The notes: a model not told the origin generated them from the letters alone. DNA of 64,000 nt from Vibrio sp. CDRSL-10 TSBA (GCA_039696685.1 CP155565.1:186001-250000); one strand, 5' to 3'. Counted from the stretch's first letter, positions 29,623 through 40,618 are shown. Numbers and translations: made by a program.

Positions 29623-30468
29623 TTAAGCGCTGCGTGGGCCGGGAGCCGGACTGTATAGGCGTGGCGCGCTGTGCTTTGGCAGATGAATCAGATTCAGATT
29701 GTGTTGACGCGCCCATTGCACGGTTAATGCGGTCGGGGCGGAGAGCGTGACCAGGGTGGCCACTTTAGCGCGCACGGTTTTATGAATCAGTTCCAAACTA
29801 CAGCGACTGGTCATCACCACGAATCCTGTTTGCGAATCAATTTTCTGATGCAGCATCGCCCCAATCAGCTTATCCAATGCGTTGTGACGACCGATGTCTT
29901 CACGGCACAAGGTGATTTCACCTGAGCTGTTGGCGTATAGTGCTGCGTGCAGGGCACCGCTTTGGCTGGCGAGCACCTGAGCCGCGGCAATGCGTTGGCG
30001 TAAATTGAGAAACAGACGCGCGTCGGGTGCGGCCACCGGAGTCAGCACCTCAAGTTGCGGCAGTGCCTGCTCCAGCGCTTCAACCCCACAAATACCACAG
30101 CCACTGGTACCCGCCAGGGTACGGCGCTGAGTTTTCAGTGCCCAGAAGGCGCGGCTGCTCAGTTCCACTTCGGCATTGTGCGAGTCCTGCCCGGTGCGCA
30201 GTTGAATGTCGCGAATCTCGCTCATCGATTGCACGATGCCGCTGCTGAGGCTGAAGCCGCGGATAAAATCTTCGATATTACCGGGCGTGACCATCATCAC
30301 CGCATGATTGAGGCCGTTATAGCTGATAGAAAGCGCGGTTTCACTGGCCAGTGGTTTGTAAGCGATATTCTGCTGCTGATCCATTTCGACGTAGCCGTAC
30401 TCATCCGGATTCGGCGCGGCAACGTTGGTATCAGCCAATTCACTTAACTGGGTTAATGTACATGTCAT
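29623..30468 (-). CDS. fdhD: Formate dehydrogenase accessory sulfurtransferase FdhD
   Basis: FdhD transfers sulfur from IscS to the molybdenum cofactor of FdhF-type enzymes. The catalytic CxxC-type motif is in TSGCGICGVEALEQ; RTLAGTSG, CREDIGRHNALDKLIG and VVMTSRCSLELIHKTV are family hallmarks. The start at 30468 (MTCTLTQLSE) follows GGAGG closely; a reading from 30510 overlaps the upstream regulator. About 281 residues, intact. It lies 14 bp after a LysR gene, so the two are probably cotranscribed; a YdeP-type molybdoenzyme gene 2.7 kb away is a likely client. Confidence 0.93.
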   Translation of the reverse strand: MTCTLTQLSELADTNVAAPNPDEYGYVEMDQQQNIAYKPLASETALSISYNGLNHAVMMVTPGNIEDFIRGFSLSSGIVQSMSEIRDIQLRTGQDSHNAEVELSSRAFWALKTQRRTLAGTSGCGICGVEALEQALPQLEVLTPVAAPDARLFLNLRQRIAAAQVLASQSGALHAALYANSSGEITLCREDIGRHNALDKLIGAMLHQKIDSQTGFVVMTSRCSLELIHKTVRAKVATLVTLSAPTALTVQWARQHNLNLIHLPKHSAPRLYSPAPGPRSA

Positions 30469-30481
30469 GCTGACCTCCGCG

Positions 30482-31384
30482 TTAATCTGTTTGATGGCTG
30501 CCGGCAGCAAAAATTTCTTGTGCCTTGATAAAGCAGCGTTCTGCTACTGCTGAGCGCGGTTCGGTTTTTCGCATCAGCAACCCCATGCGGGCGTGGATAC
30601 GGGCGTCCTCAATCGGAATGATGCGCAGCGCATCGTTCATGTGTTCCAAACCGCTGTTGAGCGGCATGATTGCGCAGCACAAACCTGCGTTGACCGATTG
30701 CAGCAGTTGGAAGGTGGAATCACTTTCCAGCAGGATTTGGGGCGTAATGCCTTTACTGCTGAAACTGATATCAATCGACTGCCGATAATGCATACCTTGA
30801 GTCAACAGCCCTAAAGGCATGGTATTTAACCTGGCCCAGGCCATCTCGGTTTCGTCGAAGTCAAAATAGCGCTGATCGTAGAGCAGCCCCATTTGGGTGG
30901 AAGGCAGCTCGATGACCTCAAAATGAGTGGTATCAATCTGATCCATATAACATAAGCCAAGATCGAGCTGGTTGCGGTTCAGGCCGTCGATCACTTGCTC
31001 TGAGGTCAGTGAAGAGAGCTGATAACGCAGCTCCGGATAGCTTTTGGACAGCGGCTCAAGCAATACCATCGGATTCAGGCTGGCCAGAGGAACCATCCCC
31101 AGACGCAGGCTGCCCACAACCTGGCCGCGACAGTTAGCGGCTTCAGTTTGCAGCGCATCGTGCGCCGCCAGTAAGGTATGTGCCCAGGCCAGGATTCGTT
31201 CACCGGCTTCGGTTAGCCCCTGATAGCGCTGACCACGATTGATCAAGGTCAGATCCAGCTCTTCTTCCAGCTGGCGAATGCGCATCGACAGCGTCGGCTG
31301 GGTGATGTTACACATTGCTGCGGCTTGCCCGAAGTGCTGGGTTTCATCCAGAGCAATGAGGTATTTGAGTTGCTTAATGTCCAT
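30482..31384 (-). CDS. LysR-family regulator linked to fdhD
   Basis: The N-terminal DNA-binding part is MDIKQLKYLIALDETQHFGQ followed by AAAMCNITQPTLSMRIRQLEEEL, similar in style to OxyR. The effector domain has two cysteines in NAGLCCAIMPLNSG. AAGGAAG lies before the ATG. Its stop is 14 bp upstream of fdhD, so it probably governs formate dehydrogenase-type metabolism. 300 residues, intact. The effector is unknown. Confidence 0.88.
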   Translation of the reverse strand: MDIKQLKYLIALDETQHFGQAAAMCNITQPTLSMRIRQLEEELDLTLINRGQRYQGLTEAGERILAWAHTLLAAHDALQTEAANCRGQVVGSLRLGMVPLASLNPMVLLEPLSKSYPELRYQLSSLTSEQVIDGLNRNQLDLGLCYMDQIDTTHFEVIELPSTQMGLLYDQRYFDFDETEMAWARLNTMPLGLLTQGMHYRQSIDISFSSKGITPQILLESDSTFQLLQSVNAGLCCAIMPLNSGLEHMNDALRIIPIEDARIHARMGLLMRKTEPRSAVAERCFIKAQEIFAAGSHQTD

Positions 31385-31628
31385 ACTACTTCCTTAAGCG
31401 GCCCTTTGTTTTAGCTGACAGGTCACTGCGGCTGCCATCGTGTCAATGGCAATTGTGGTGCAGGCCGCGCCATGTCCGGTGACCAGAAAGGTCCGCTTGT
31501 GTTGAGACTGACAGACTGAATAGATTCAGTTCGACATTATTATACGTTTTAATCTGTTGTTAGCCGGTTGTCGTCGTGCCGCTAACCTGGCTGTGCCGAC
31601 GGTTATTTGATCCCCTGCAGGGCCAAAT

Positions 31629-32529
31629 TCAGCTTAGTATATAGTCCACCGGCTTTTTCTCTGGCGGCAGCTCGGTCACGTTCAGAGTATCAAGAATATC
31701 ACGTTCGATGATTCGTACCAGTGCATCGAGTGGCAGTGCATTCTCATCGCGGCCGAACGGGTCTTCCAGTTTCGTCACCAATTGCGTCCAAACCAAAGAA
31801 GGCATAGCTGACAATCGTGGTAAAAATCGGCGCAATCCAGCCCAGCGGTTCTGCCATCGCAAACGGCAGTAACATACAAAATATGTAAGTGGTGCGATGA
31901 AAAAGCAGCGTGTACGAGTAAGGAACCGGGGTGGTTTTTATTCTTTCACAGCTGGCCTGTGCTTCTGATAAACGTTGTAACTGCTCTTCAAGCAGTACGT
32001 AGCGCCATTCGCTGATATGGTTATTTTTTGCCAGCTGTGAATTGAGGCGACTGATAGTACGCAGTATCCCGTCACACACGTGATGACCATAAGCGGATTC
32101 TTCTTCACTCAGCCACTCTTTGGCCGCAAGATATTGATTCTCGCCGCGCAGTTTGGCGGCCATGGCATGAGTATAACCACATAATGACCTGAGCTGTTTT
32201 TCTCTCAGCGCCACGTCATCAATCACTTCACTGGCGCGAGCGAATGAGCGCACATCAGTGATCACCTTGCCCCACGCCTGACGTCCTTCCCACCAACGTG
32301 AATAGCAGGCATTGTTGCGAAAGCTCATAAAGATAGACAGTGAGATACCCAGCAGGGTGAATGGGGTGGCGCTGACCTGACTAAACAGTAACGGATACAA
32401 ACTCTCGACCAGGACAATGATCGCAGCCAGAGCGGTAATCATGAAAGTGCGTTTCGCTATTTTTTTAGCGATAGACCCTTTTAATGAAAAAAGGATATCA
32501 AATAAATTTGGAGTAGAATGCACGACCAT
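31629..32529 (-). CDS. Bestrophin-like anion channel protein (one apparent frameshift)
   Basis: A YneE/UPF0187 family membrane protein, the bacterial relatives of bestrophin channels. An N-terminal region MVVHSTPNLFDILFSLKGSI is followed by membrane helices (TFMITALAAIIVLVESLYPL), FMSFRNNACYSRWWEGRQAW, and later helices VSYAFFGLDAIGDE. Removing one T from GTTTC at 31770-31772 continues it as DAIGDELEDPFGRDENALPL, the conserved C-terminal block, to the stop at 31629. The corrected length is about 299 residues. It is divergent from the molybdoenzyme gene across a 669-bp spacer. Confidence 0.9.
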
Positions 32530-33198
32530 AGTATTTCCAAACGCATATTCAGTCAGGTGTTTATGTTCGGTGACGTATTAAATTAACCGAATAGAATTAA
32601 TTATAACGAATCAATACGCCTTAATTATTTCATTTTTATCTGAAATAACCGCAACAAAATTAGTCACACGGATCTTCAATCCGGATAAAAATATGAGATG
32701 ACCGCAGGTAGCCTTGTTGCTCGCCCGCGACCTGATGACAAAAAATCTTATCGAGATGGTAAAAAAATCGACAGCTTCATTGATCTGGGTCAATCATAAT
32801 CCCACTATTGTGTTTGATCAAATCGGTTGTGTTTATCGATCCATAGAGCCTGCTGATAAATGCTGTTGCATCGCTGAATATAAAATAGGGCTTAAACCTT
32901 ATTTAAATTGTGGGATAGATGCGTTTAAAATAACCGATAGATTTTATCTATCAAGTGTTAGATAACCTCAATTGGACGATGCAAAATTTTAGGATTACTC
33001 TCTGGCCAAATAAAAAGCTCGGCAATTTTTATTGCGAGAGTTTTAATTATAACTCAATGAACTTGTCCCTTTATTTCTGTCATCGCACCATGATGCACTG
33101 CTCTTTTATGGTTAATGATGCCTGTTTTCAGGGGAAGTTTGCCACATGCTCACAGGTAGATCGTAAGTTCATTGTTATTCCTAACGAGGAGTGTCGTC
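32530..33198. other. AT-rich spacer upstream of ydeP-like gene
   Basis: This 669-bp region is clearly more AT-rich than its neighbours. It holds an FNR-like site (32780-32793) and the ribosome binding site GAGGAG just before 33199. Two short frames (32714-32965 and 32955-33230) have no ribosome binding site and non-protein-like composition, so I do not call them genes. The length and base composition allow for an unrecognised regulatory RNA or a decayed gene. Confidence 0.5.
32780..32793. promoter_or_regulatory. Possible FNR box
   Basis: TTGAT-CTGG-GTCAA matches the FNR consensus TTGAT-N4-ATCAA at nine of ten positions. It lies about 250 bp upstream of the bestrophin gene and 405 bp upstream of the molybdoenzyme gene, which is far for direct control of either. 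Confidence 0.35.
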
Positions 33199-35525
33199 AT
33201 GAACCAAAAGGAAAATATTACCGATTATAATGGCCCTGCCGCAGGATGGGGTGCATTAAAAGCGGTAACTACAAGCTGGTTTCGCAGTGAAAATGGCTTT
33301 CGTAACCTGCGAGCTCTGTTAAAAACCAACCAGAATAACGGTTTCGACTGTCCGGGATGTGCCTGGGGCGAATCACCGGAAAGCGGTATGGTCAATTTCT
33401 GTGAAAACGGCGCCAAAGCCGTTAACTGGGAAGCCACCAGCAGACTGGTTGATGCGGAGTTTTTTGCTCAGCACAGTGTGAGTGAACTGTTCAAACAGAC
33501 CGACTACTGGCTCGAATATCAAGGCCGTCTTAGCCAGCCGATGCGTTATGACGCTGCCAGTGATCATTATGTCCCGGTTTCCTGGGAAGATGCCTATGCG
33601 CTGGTTGCCCAGCACTTGAAATCTCTGCAATCACCTGATGAGGCTGAGTTCTATACTTCCGGCCGTGCCAGTAATGAAGCGGCATTCCTTTACCAGCTTT
33701 TCGTGCGTGCTTTTGGCACCAACAACTTCCCTGACTGCTCAAACATGTGTCATGAAGCGAGTGGTCTGGCGATGTCTGACACCATTGGTGTAGGCAAAGG
33801 TACGGTTGTGTTTGATGATTTCGAGCACGCCGATGCGATTTTTGTTATCGGCCAGAACCCGGGTACCAACCACCCACGTATGCTGGAAACCGTTGCGTGA
33901 AGCGGTTAAACGCGGCGCTGAGGTTATCTGTCTCAACCCGCTCAAAGAGCGTGGACTTGAACGTTTCCAGAATCCGCAGAAACCAATCGAAATGCTCAGT
34001 AATGGTTCTAAACCGACCAGTAGTGCCTATTTCCGTCCGGCTCTGGGCGGTGATATGGCGGTGTTCCGTGGTATGGCGAAGTTCCTTCTGACCTGGGAGC
34101 AGGAAGCGCAGCGTAATGGTGATAAACCTGTTTTTGATCATGAGTTTATCCGTGAACATACTTCAGGGCTGGACGCATATCTACAAGCGGTGGAAGAGAC
34201 TTCCTGGGATCATATCGTGCAGCAATCTGGCCTGCGTCTGGATGAGATCGAAACGCTGGCGCTGATGTTCCGTCGTGCTGAGCGCGTTGTGATGTGCTGG
34301 GCGATGGGTCTGACACAGCACCGTCATTCAGTGCCGACGATTCAGGAAGTTGTTAATCTACAGCTGTTACGTGGTAACGTCGGTAAGCCTGGCGCAGGTC
34401 TGTCTCCGGTACGCGGACACAGTAACGTGCAGGGCGACCGCACCATGGGCATTAACGAGAAGCCGCCACAGTTCCTGCTGGATGCGATCGAAAAACGTTT
34501 CCAGTTTAAGGTGCCGCGTCACCACGGCGATAACGCCGTGACGGCCATCCAGGCGATGGAAGAGAAACGTGCCAAAGTCTTTATTGGTCTGGGCGGTAAC
34601 TTTGCCCAGGCGACACCGGATACACCACGTACTCACGATGCGATGCGTAATTGTGAGCTGACCGTTCATATTGCGACTAAGCTGAACCGTTCTCATCTGG
34701 TGACCGGTCGTGATGCCCTGATCCTGCCGTGTCTGGGTCGTACTGAAGTGGATATGCAGGCTAACGGCCCGCAGGGTGTGACGGTTGAAGATACCTTCAG
34801 CATGGTACACATCTCTTACGGTCAGTTAAAACCGCGCTCTGACCAAATGCGCTCTGAACCGGCGATCCTGGCTGGCATTGCTAAAGCCACGCTGGGCAAT
34901 TTCCCGATTGACTGGGATTGGGCGGTTGAAGACTATGGCCGGATTCGCGATCTGATTGCTGACACTATTCCGGGCTTTACTGACTTCAACCAGAAAATTG
35001 CCAATCCGGGCGGGTTTTATCTGGGTAACACAGCGGCACGCCGCGAGTGGAATACGGCTGGTGGTAAGGCTCAGTTTCTCTGCATCGACGCTACCAGCGC
35101 AGCTGATCAATGAAACGGTCACTAGACTTGGTGATACGCCGGATCTGATCCTGCAGACCATGCGTTCCCACGACCAGTACAACACCACGCTGTATGGCCT
35201 GAATGACCGTTATCGCGGCGTGTTTGGTAAACGTGAAGTTGTGTTCGTCAGCGAAGACGACATCCTGCGCCTTGGTTTTGAACCGGGTGAAAAAGTGGAT
35301 ATGGTGACACTATGGGAAGACGGGATTGAACGCCGCGTCAGCGGATTCGAGCTGGTACCCTATGATATGCCAAATGGTCAGGCAGCGGCTTACTATCCGG
35401 AAACCAACCCGTTGGTTCCGCTGGAAAGCTACGGTGATCGTACTTTCACGCCGACCTCGAAGTTTGTCGCCATCAAGCTGGAAAAATCCAAACCGGATAA
35501 TATTATTCCGATCACAGCGGCTTAA
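33199..35525 (+). CDS. ydeP: YdeP-type molybdopterin oxidoreductase (two apparent frameshifts)
   Basis: This is an FdhF-family molybdenum enzyme like E. coli YdeP. The N-terminal cluster motif is FDCPGCAWGESPES, then VNFCENGAKAVNWEATS. Later blocks are FYTSGRASNEAAFLYQLFVR, FPDCSNMCHEASG, RGNVGKPGAGLSPVRGHSNV and VFIGLGGNFAQATPDT. Two breaks occur: GAAAC at 33887-33889 (corrected: RMLEPLREAVKRG) and GTTTC at 35075-35077 (corrected: GKAQFSASTLPAQLINETV). After both corrections it has about 774 residues, near YdeP's 759. GAGGAG precedes the ATG. The substrate is not known; in E. coli YdeP is tied to acid resistance. Confidence 0.93.
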
Positions 35526-35553
35526 CATGGCTCCGGCTTACTGCTGAAAAACG

Positions 35554-35585
35554 AAAGGGAAACACAGATGTGTTTCCCTTTTTTA
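35554..35585 (+). terminator. Terminator after the ydeP-like gene
   Basis: AAGGGAAACAC (35555-35565) pairs with GTGTTTCCCTT (35570-35580) around a 4-base loop, followed by TTTT. Strong rho-independent form. Confidence 0.9.
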
Positions 35586-35625
35586 TCTTTCCAGCGGGCG
35601 AAACCCTGAGTGTTTCCCCGTTAAC

Positions 35626-35670
35626 TGAACTTAACGAAACCGTACTTAACGAGACTAAGCTTAACGAAAC
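35626..35670 (-). repeat. Three 15-bp tandem repeats directly after uxaC stop
   Basis: On the reverse strand, three units of 15 bases (35670-35656, 35655-35641, 35640-35626) share GTTTCGTTAAG with variable ends (the middle one has GTCTC). The array begins at the first base after the uxaC TGA. Translated in the uxaC frame it would repeat VSLS. Confidence 0.85.
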
Positions 35671-37085
35671 TCAGCTGCGCAGCTCAAAATAGCGTTTAGC
35701 GTTATGGAAACAGATGTCTTCAACCATGGAACCGAGCAAGGAGAGGTCGTTTGGCACTTCGCCGTTTTCTGCCCAGCGGCCGAGTATGTCACACAGAATA
35801 CGACGGAAATATTCGTGACGGGTGTAGGAGAGGAAGCTGCGTGAATCGGTCAGCATACCGACAAACTGGCTCAGCAGACCAAGTTGTGACAGTTGCTCGA
35901 TTTGACGTTGCATACCGTCTTTTTGATCGTTAAACCACCAGCCGGATCCAAACTGAATCTTCCCGGCAATGCCGCCACCCTGGAAGTTGCCAATCATGGT
36001 TGCCATCATTTCGTTATCGCGCGGATTGAGGCAATACAGAATCGTACGCGGCAGCTCGTCGCTTTTATCCATCGCATCAAGCAGGTTAGCCAGTTCAAAA
36101 GCAAACGGACGGTCGCCAATCGAGTCAAAACCGGCATCAGCGCCGAGCAGACGGAACATACGGCTGTTGTTGTTACGCTGCGCGCCAATGTGCAGCTGCA
36201 TAACCCAACCCAGCTGGGCATATCGCTGACCAAGCCACACCTGCACAGCGGTAGAGAAAACTGAGCGCATTCGGTTTCGCTGAGCACAGCGCCGTCTAAA
36301 CGTTTAGCTAGCAGAGTATCGAGTATTTTCTCCTCCGGAATCGGCGCAAAGCGAACCACTTCAATGCCATGGTCCGCTGCGCGGCAGCCATGAGCGTCAA
36401 AGTGGGCCAGACGTTTATCCAGAGCGCTGAGTAAATCGCTGAAACGGCGAATCTCAATATCACTGACCTGGCCAAGCTGATGCAGGTAATCGGCAAATCC
36501 ATCGAGTTCAATTTTAAACGCTTTATCCGGGCGCCAGCTTGGCAGGACATCGACATTAAAGCTGTCATCTTCTGCAATTGTGCGGTGATGTTGCAAAGAA
36601 TCAATAGGATCATCCGTGGTTCCTGCCATGACCACGTTCATTTGTTGCATAATTCCGCGGGCAGAAAATTCTGGTGTTGCCAGTAATTCGTTGCAATGTT
36701 GCCAGATTGATTCGGCTGTTTTTGGCCCGAATAAGGTATTCGTGATACCGAATGGACGGCGCAGTTCAAGGTGAGTCCAGTGATACAGCGGGTTACCCAG
36801 GGTTTGCGGCACGGTATTGGCCCAGGCCAGGTACTTGTCATAATCACTCGCATCACCGGTGATTAGCTGCTCACTGACCCCGGCGGATCGCATGCCGCGC
36901 CACTTATAGTGATCGCCGGCCAGCCAGATCTGGGTCAGGTTTTCAAAGCGGCGGTTACCTGCCACTTCGGCCGGATTGAGGTGACAGTGATAGTCATAGA
37001 TCGGCTGGTGGCTGGCGTGCTCATGGTACAGGCGGCGCGCTGTTTCGTTGGAAAGCAGGAAATCTTCGCACAGAAATGTTTTCAT
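35671..37085 (-). CDS. uxaC: Uronate isomerase (one apparent frameshift)
   Basis: UxaC isomerises glucuronate to fructuronate and galacturonate to tagaturonate. The amidohydrolase metal motif [70 protein letters not shown] and [13 protein letters not shown] are all present. The frames join only if two A's are removed from GAAAAC at 36257-36260. The result, [18 protein letters not shown], aligns residue for residue with E. coli UxaC. About 470 residues when corrected. AAGGAG precedes the ATG and overlaps the uxuB stop. It is the last gene of the leftward uronate operon. Confidence 0.95.
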
Positions 37086-37096
37086 TTTGCTTCTCC

Positions 37097-38561
37097 TTAC
37101 AGGGCGGCAACGGTGGCACGCGCACCGTTATTAAGCAGGGACTGGTAAGCGTTACTGACGGCTGCGATAACGGTCGGGTTTTGCCCCAGTTTCGGCCGGG
37201 AAAATGGCTTCCACTGCCAGCAGCGCCGGTACGACAGAAACGTTTTGACCATGTTGTTCGCAAATGTCACGCAGCACATCCGCCATAGGGTCGCGGACAT
37301 CAATTGGATTGCCCTGTTCGTCAACGCCGGATACATAACGCATCCAGCCCGCGATTGCGGTCGCCAGCCAGGAGAAGTCACTGCCGTTGGCGAGATGGAA
37401 TTTGAGGCTGCCGCCCAGGCGTTGCGGGATCTTCTGACTGCCGTCCATTGCGATTTGCCAGGTACGGTGTTTGAGGCTCGGATTGGTAAAGCGCTCAATC
37501 AGCAGTGTGGCATAGCTTTCCAGATCCGTTCCCTGAGGCATGTTCAGTGACGGTGACTGCGCTTTCATCATCATGTCAAAGGCGGCTTTGCGGTAGCCCG
37601 CGTCAGTCATGGTGTCGGAGATATGGTCATAGCCTCCGAGATAACCCAGATAGGCAAGGAAAGAGTGACTGCCATTTAACATACGCAGTTTCATCTCTTC
37701 ATAAGGCACGACATCCTGAACAAATTCCGCACCGGCGACGTCCCAGTCTGGCCGGCCGGCCACAAAGTTGTCCTCAATCACCCATTGACGGAATGGCTCA
37801 CAGGCGATACCGCACGGGTCATCACAACCCAGCAGGGAGGAAATTTCAGCCAGGGTATCCTCGGTAGCCGCAGGTACGATACGGTCAACCATGGTACAAG
37901 GGAAAGTCACGTTGGTTTCGAGCCAGTCGCGTAATTCAGGATCCAGTAACTGGGCAAACTCCAGAATCGCAGCTTTGGCGACATGACCATTTTCCTGTAC
38001 GTTGTCGCAGGACATGACGGTAAATGGCGTTAACCCGCGTTCACGACGCAGCTTCAAAGCCTGCACGATGTAACCCAGGGCCGATTTAGGTGCTTGCGGG
38101 TTATTCAGGTCGGCCTGGACCAGAGGGTTATTTTTATCCAGTTTACCGGTGGCCGGATCGGCACAGTAGCCTTTTTCCGTGATGGTCATTGAAACAATGG
38201 CTACCTGAGGTTCGGCCATTTTCTCCAGTATGGCATCGATACCGTCTAAATCGGGATGCAGTGATTCGGTGACCGAACCGATGATTTTCACTTCGGTTTT
38301 CTCAGCGCCTTTTTCTGCTACTGAATATAGATGATCCTGACTGCGCAGTGATTGAATCAACGCTTCACCGCCAAACAGGTTAATTTCACAAATTCCCCAG
38401 TCACTGCCGGTTTTTTGCAGCATTTCATCGGTGAATAGCGCTTGGTGCGCGCGGTGAAAGGCGCCAAAGCCAAGGTGGACGATCCGGCTTTGTAACTGCT
38501 TGCGCGGGTAGGATGGCAGCGCAATATCTGAATGAAGCGGGGTGTTAGTTATGTTTTTCAT
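37097..38561 (-). CDS. uxuB: D-mannonate oxidoreductase / fructuronate reductase (one apparent frameshift)
   Basis: UxuB reduces fructuronate to mannonate with NADH. It belongs to the polyol-specific long-chain dehydrogenases: [20 protein letters not shown] (NAD site), [49 protein letters not shown] and the catalytic region [16 protein letters not shown]. The direct frame goes wrong near the end. Removing one T from GTTTC at 37190-37192 gives [20 protein letters not shown] and an end ARATVAAL, nearly identical to the E. coli UxuB end. About 487 residues corrected. It is 11 bp upstream of uxaC in the operon. Confidence 0.95.
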
Positions 38562-38620
38562 GTGTTCTTCCTTGTGCCCCGTCAGTCACACCGACGGGGC
38601 TTTGTCTCGAATAGCAGAAG

Positions 38621-39923
38621 TTAGTAGCCCAGTACCATATTTGGCAGGAAACAGGCTCAGTTCAGGAATGAAGGTCACGGCCATCAGAGCAGCAACCAGC
38701 GCTGCATAGAAAGGCAGTAAGGGCTTAATGACTTTGTCGATGGAAATATTGGCGACAGAACAGCCGATAAACAGTGCGCTGCCGACCGGCGGAGTACAGA
38801 TGCCAATCGCCAGGTTGAAGGTCATCATGATGCCGAAGTGCACCGGATCAACGCCCATATCCAGAACGATAGGCAGAAAAATCGGAGTGAAAATCAAAAC
38901 GGCCGGCGTCATGTCCATGAAAATACCGACAATGAGAAGAATCAGGTTGATGATCAGCAGAATCATCAGTGGATTGTCGGAGATCGCCAGCAGAGCATCA
39001 GCAATCATGTACGGAATATCGGCATTAGCCATCGCCCAGGACATCCCCATGGAAGCGCCGACCAGCAGCAGCACAATCGATGTTGTTACCGCGGATTCCA
39101 GAATAATGGCCGGAATCTGTTTCCAGCTGACTTCACGGTAAATGATGACGGCGAGAACCAGGGTATAAACCACGGCAATCGCCGAAGCTTCCGTTGCGGT
39201 GAAAATGCCACCGATGATGCCACCCATGATCACAATCACCAGCATCAGAGACGGCGCAGCTTTCAAAAAGGTATCCCAGATAACCGCTAAAGAAGGCTTG
39301 GCTGCGACCGGATAACCGCGACGCTTAGCTATGATACCGGCGACCAGCATAATGCTCAGGCCCATCAGAATGCCTGGAATATAGCCCGCCAGGAACAGAG
39401 CGGCGATCGATGTACCACCTGAGACCAGAGAGAACACGATCAGTGTATTACTCGGCGGGATCAACAGCCCGGAAGGGCAGGAGGTGATATTCACTGCTGC
39501 GGAGAAATTCTCATCGTAGCCGTCTTTCTTTTGCAGCGGTGACATAGTGCCGCCAACCGCCGCTGCGGAGGCCACTGCCGAGCCGGAAATGGAACCAAAC
39601 ATCATGTTGGCCATCACGTTTACGTGCGCCAGCGAGCCGGGCAGGCTGCCACCCAGCACTTTGGCAAAGTTGATCAGGCGCAGCGCGATGCCGCCTTGGT
39701 TCATGACGTTACCGGCCAGAATGAAAAACGGGATCGCCAGCAGAGCAAAGTTATCCAGGCCAGCGGCCATGCGTTGAGCCACTACAGCTATCGCAGGCTC
39801 TAACGGCAGACTCATCAGAATAGTCGCCAATGAAGAGAGTCCGATAGCGAACGAGACCGGAACGCCCAGGGTAAGCAGTACGGCGAATGTGCCAAAAAGA
39901 GTAAGTATGACTTGCCAATCCAT
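38621..39923 (-). CDS. TRAP transporter large membrane subunit for uronates (one apparent frameshift)
   Basis: The DctM-type subunit forms the sodium-driven translocation channel. It has about twelve membrane helices, with AIPFFILAGNVMNQGGIALR, GSISGSAVASAAAVGGTMSP and the end block HFGIMMTFNLAIGICTPPVG. The direct frame continues to 38586 with an unlikely hydrophilic tail. Removing one A from GAAAC at 38649-38651 gives FIPELSLFLPNMVLGY and a stop at 38621, the typical DctM ending. About 433 residues. It lies between the small subunit (14 bp) and uxuB. Confidence 0.93.
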
Positions 39924-39937
39924 AGTGAAGTCCTCAG

Positions 39938-40450
39938 TTAATCAAGTTCAGATTTAGTGATAAGAGCTTTGCTGCATGTCAGTGTTTTCACACGCTCGTA
40001 AGCAAAGACAGCTGAATAAAAGATCATCAGCACTCCACTAATCGGCAGACAAAAATAGATGTAACCCATTTGCAGGCTCAGTGCGGGTGTGACCTGGCCG
40101 GTGGCCAGTGTCTTAGCCGCAAGTTGGATACCGCCATGGACCAGAACGATGTAAGCAAAAACGGCGATGGCTAACTGAATAAAAATTTCGTTAATCATTT
40201 TGCGTTTGCCGGTCAGTTTCATCGTTAGCAAATCAATGGCTAGATGGCGTTTTAAGCCTGTGGTGTAAGCCGCGCCGATCAAAGCGACCCACATAAACAG
40301 GTAGCGGGCAAGTTCATCCGTGACAGTACTGGGTTTACCTAATACGTAGCGTGAAATGACTTGCCAGACCACGCAGACGACCAGGAAGGCAGAAAGAGAG
40401 ATAGTAAAGGCAGCTAACCCTCTGTTTATTAAACCGACCAGCTTATTCAT
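39938..40450 (-). CDS. TRAP transporter small membrane subunit for uronates
   Basis: The DctQ-type subunit has four membrane helices: GLAAFTISLSAFLVVCVVWQ, then VISRYVLGKPSTVTDELARY and LFMWVALIGAAYTTGLKRHL, the usual family pattern, then two more helices. The start at 40450 (MNKLVGLINRG) is chosen because GAAGGGA lies upstream; a reading from 40702 would cross the operator region. About 170 residues, intact. First gene of the leftward operon dctQ-dctM-uxuB-uxaC. Confidence 0.92.
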   Translation of the reverse strand: MNKLVGLINRGLAAFTISLSAFLVVCVVWQVISRYVLGKPSTVTDELARYLFMWVALIGAAYTTGLKRHLAIDLLTMKLTGKRKMINEIFIQLAIAVFAYIVLVHGGIQLAAKTLATGQVTPALSLQMGYIYFCLPISGVLMIFYSAVFAYERVKTLTCSKALITKSELD

Positions 40451-40491
40451 GTTCGTTCCCTTCAAAATAGAGTGCCCCACATTTTTAATAA

Positions 40492-40503
40492 TTGGTAAAC
40501 CAA
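40492..40503. promoter_or_regulatory. UxuR/ExuR-type operator 1
   Basis: TTGGT-AA-ACCAA is a perfect inverted repeat of the form bound by UxuR/ExuR in enterobacteria (TTGGT-N2-ACCAA). It lies 42 bp upstream of the dctQ start. Confidence 0.8.
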
Positions 40504-40606
40504 AGCGGGGTCGTAGTGACATTTGTTGATAACCAATAGCCATTGGAATCGTAGGGAAGTATAAATTTGTCGCCTGTTTTGTCACGTGAGCCGTCTCACA
40601 AATAGA

Positions 40607-40618
40607 TTGGTTGACCAA
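40607..40618. promoter_or_regulatory. UxuR/ExuR-type operator 2
   Basis: TTGGT-TG-ACCAA, a perfect inverted repeat with flanking A and T (ATTGGTTGACCAAT), lies in the middle of the divergent dctQ/dctP promoter region and could control both directions. Confidence 0.85.

Noticed and set aside
32714..33230. Two short overlapping forward ORFs in the spacer before the ydeP-like gene
   Set aside because: No ribosome binding sites, non-standard starts, unusual composition, and one runs into the ydeP-like gene in another frame. Best read as chance frames in AT-rich DNA.
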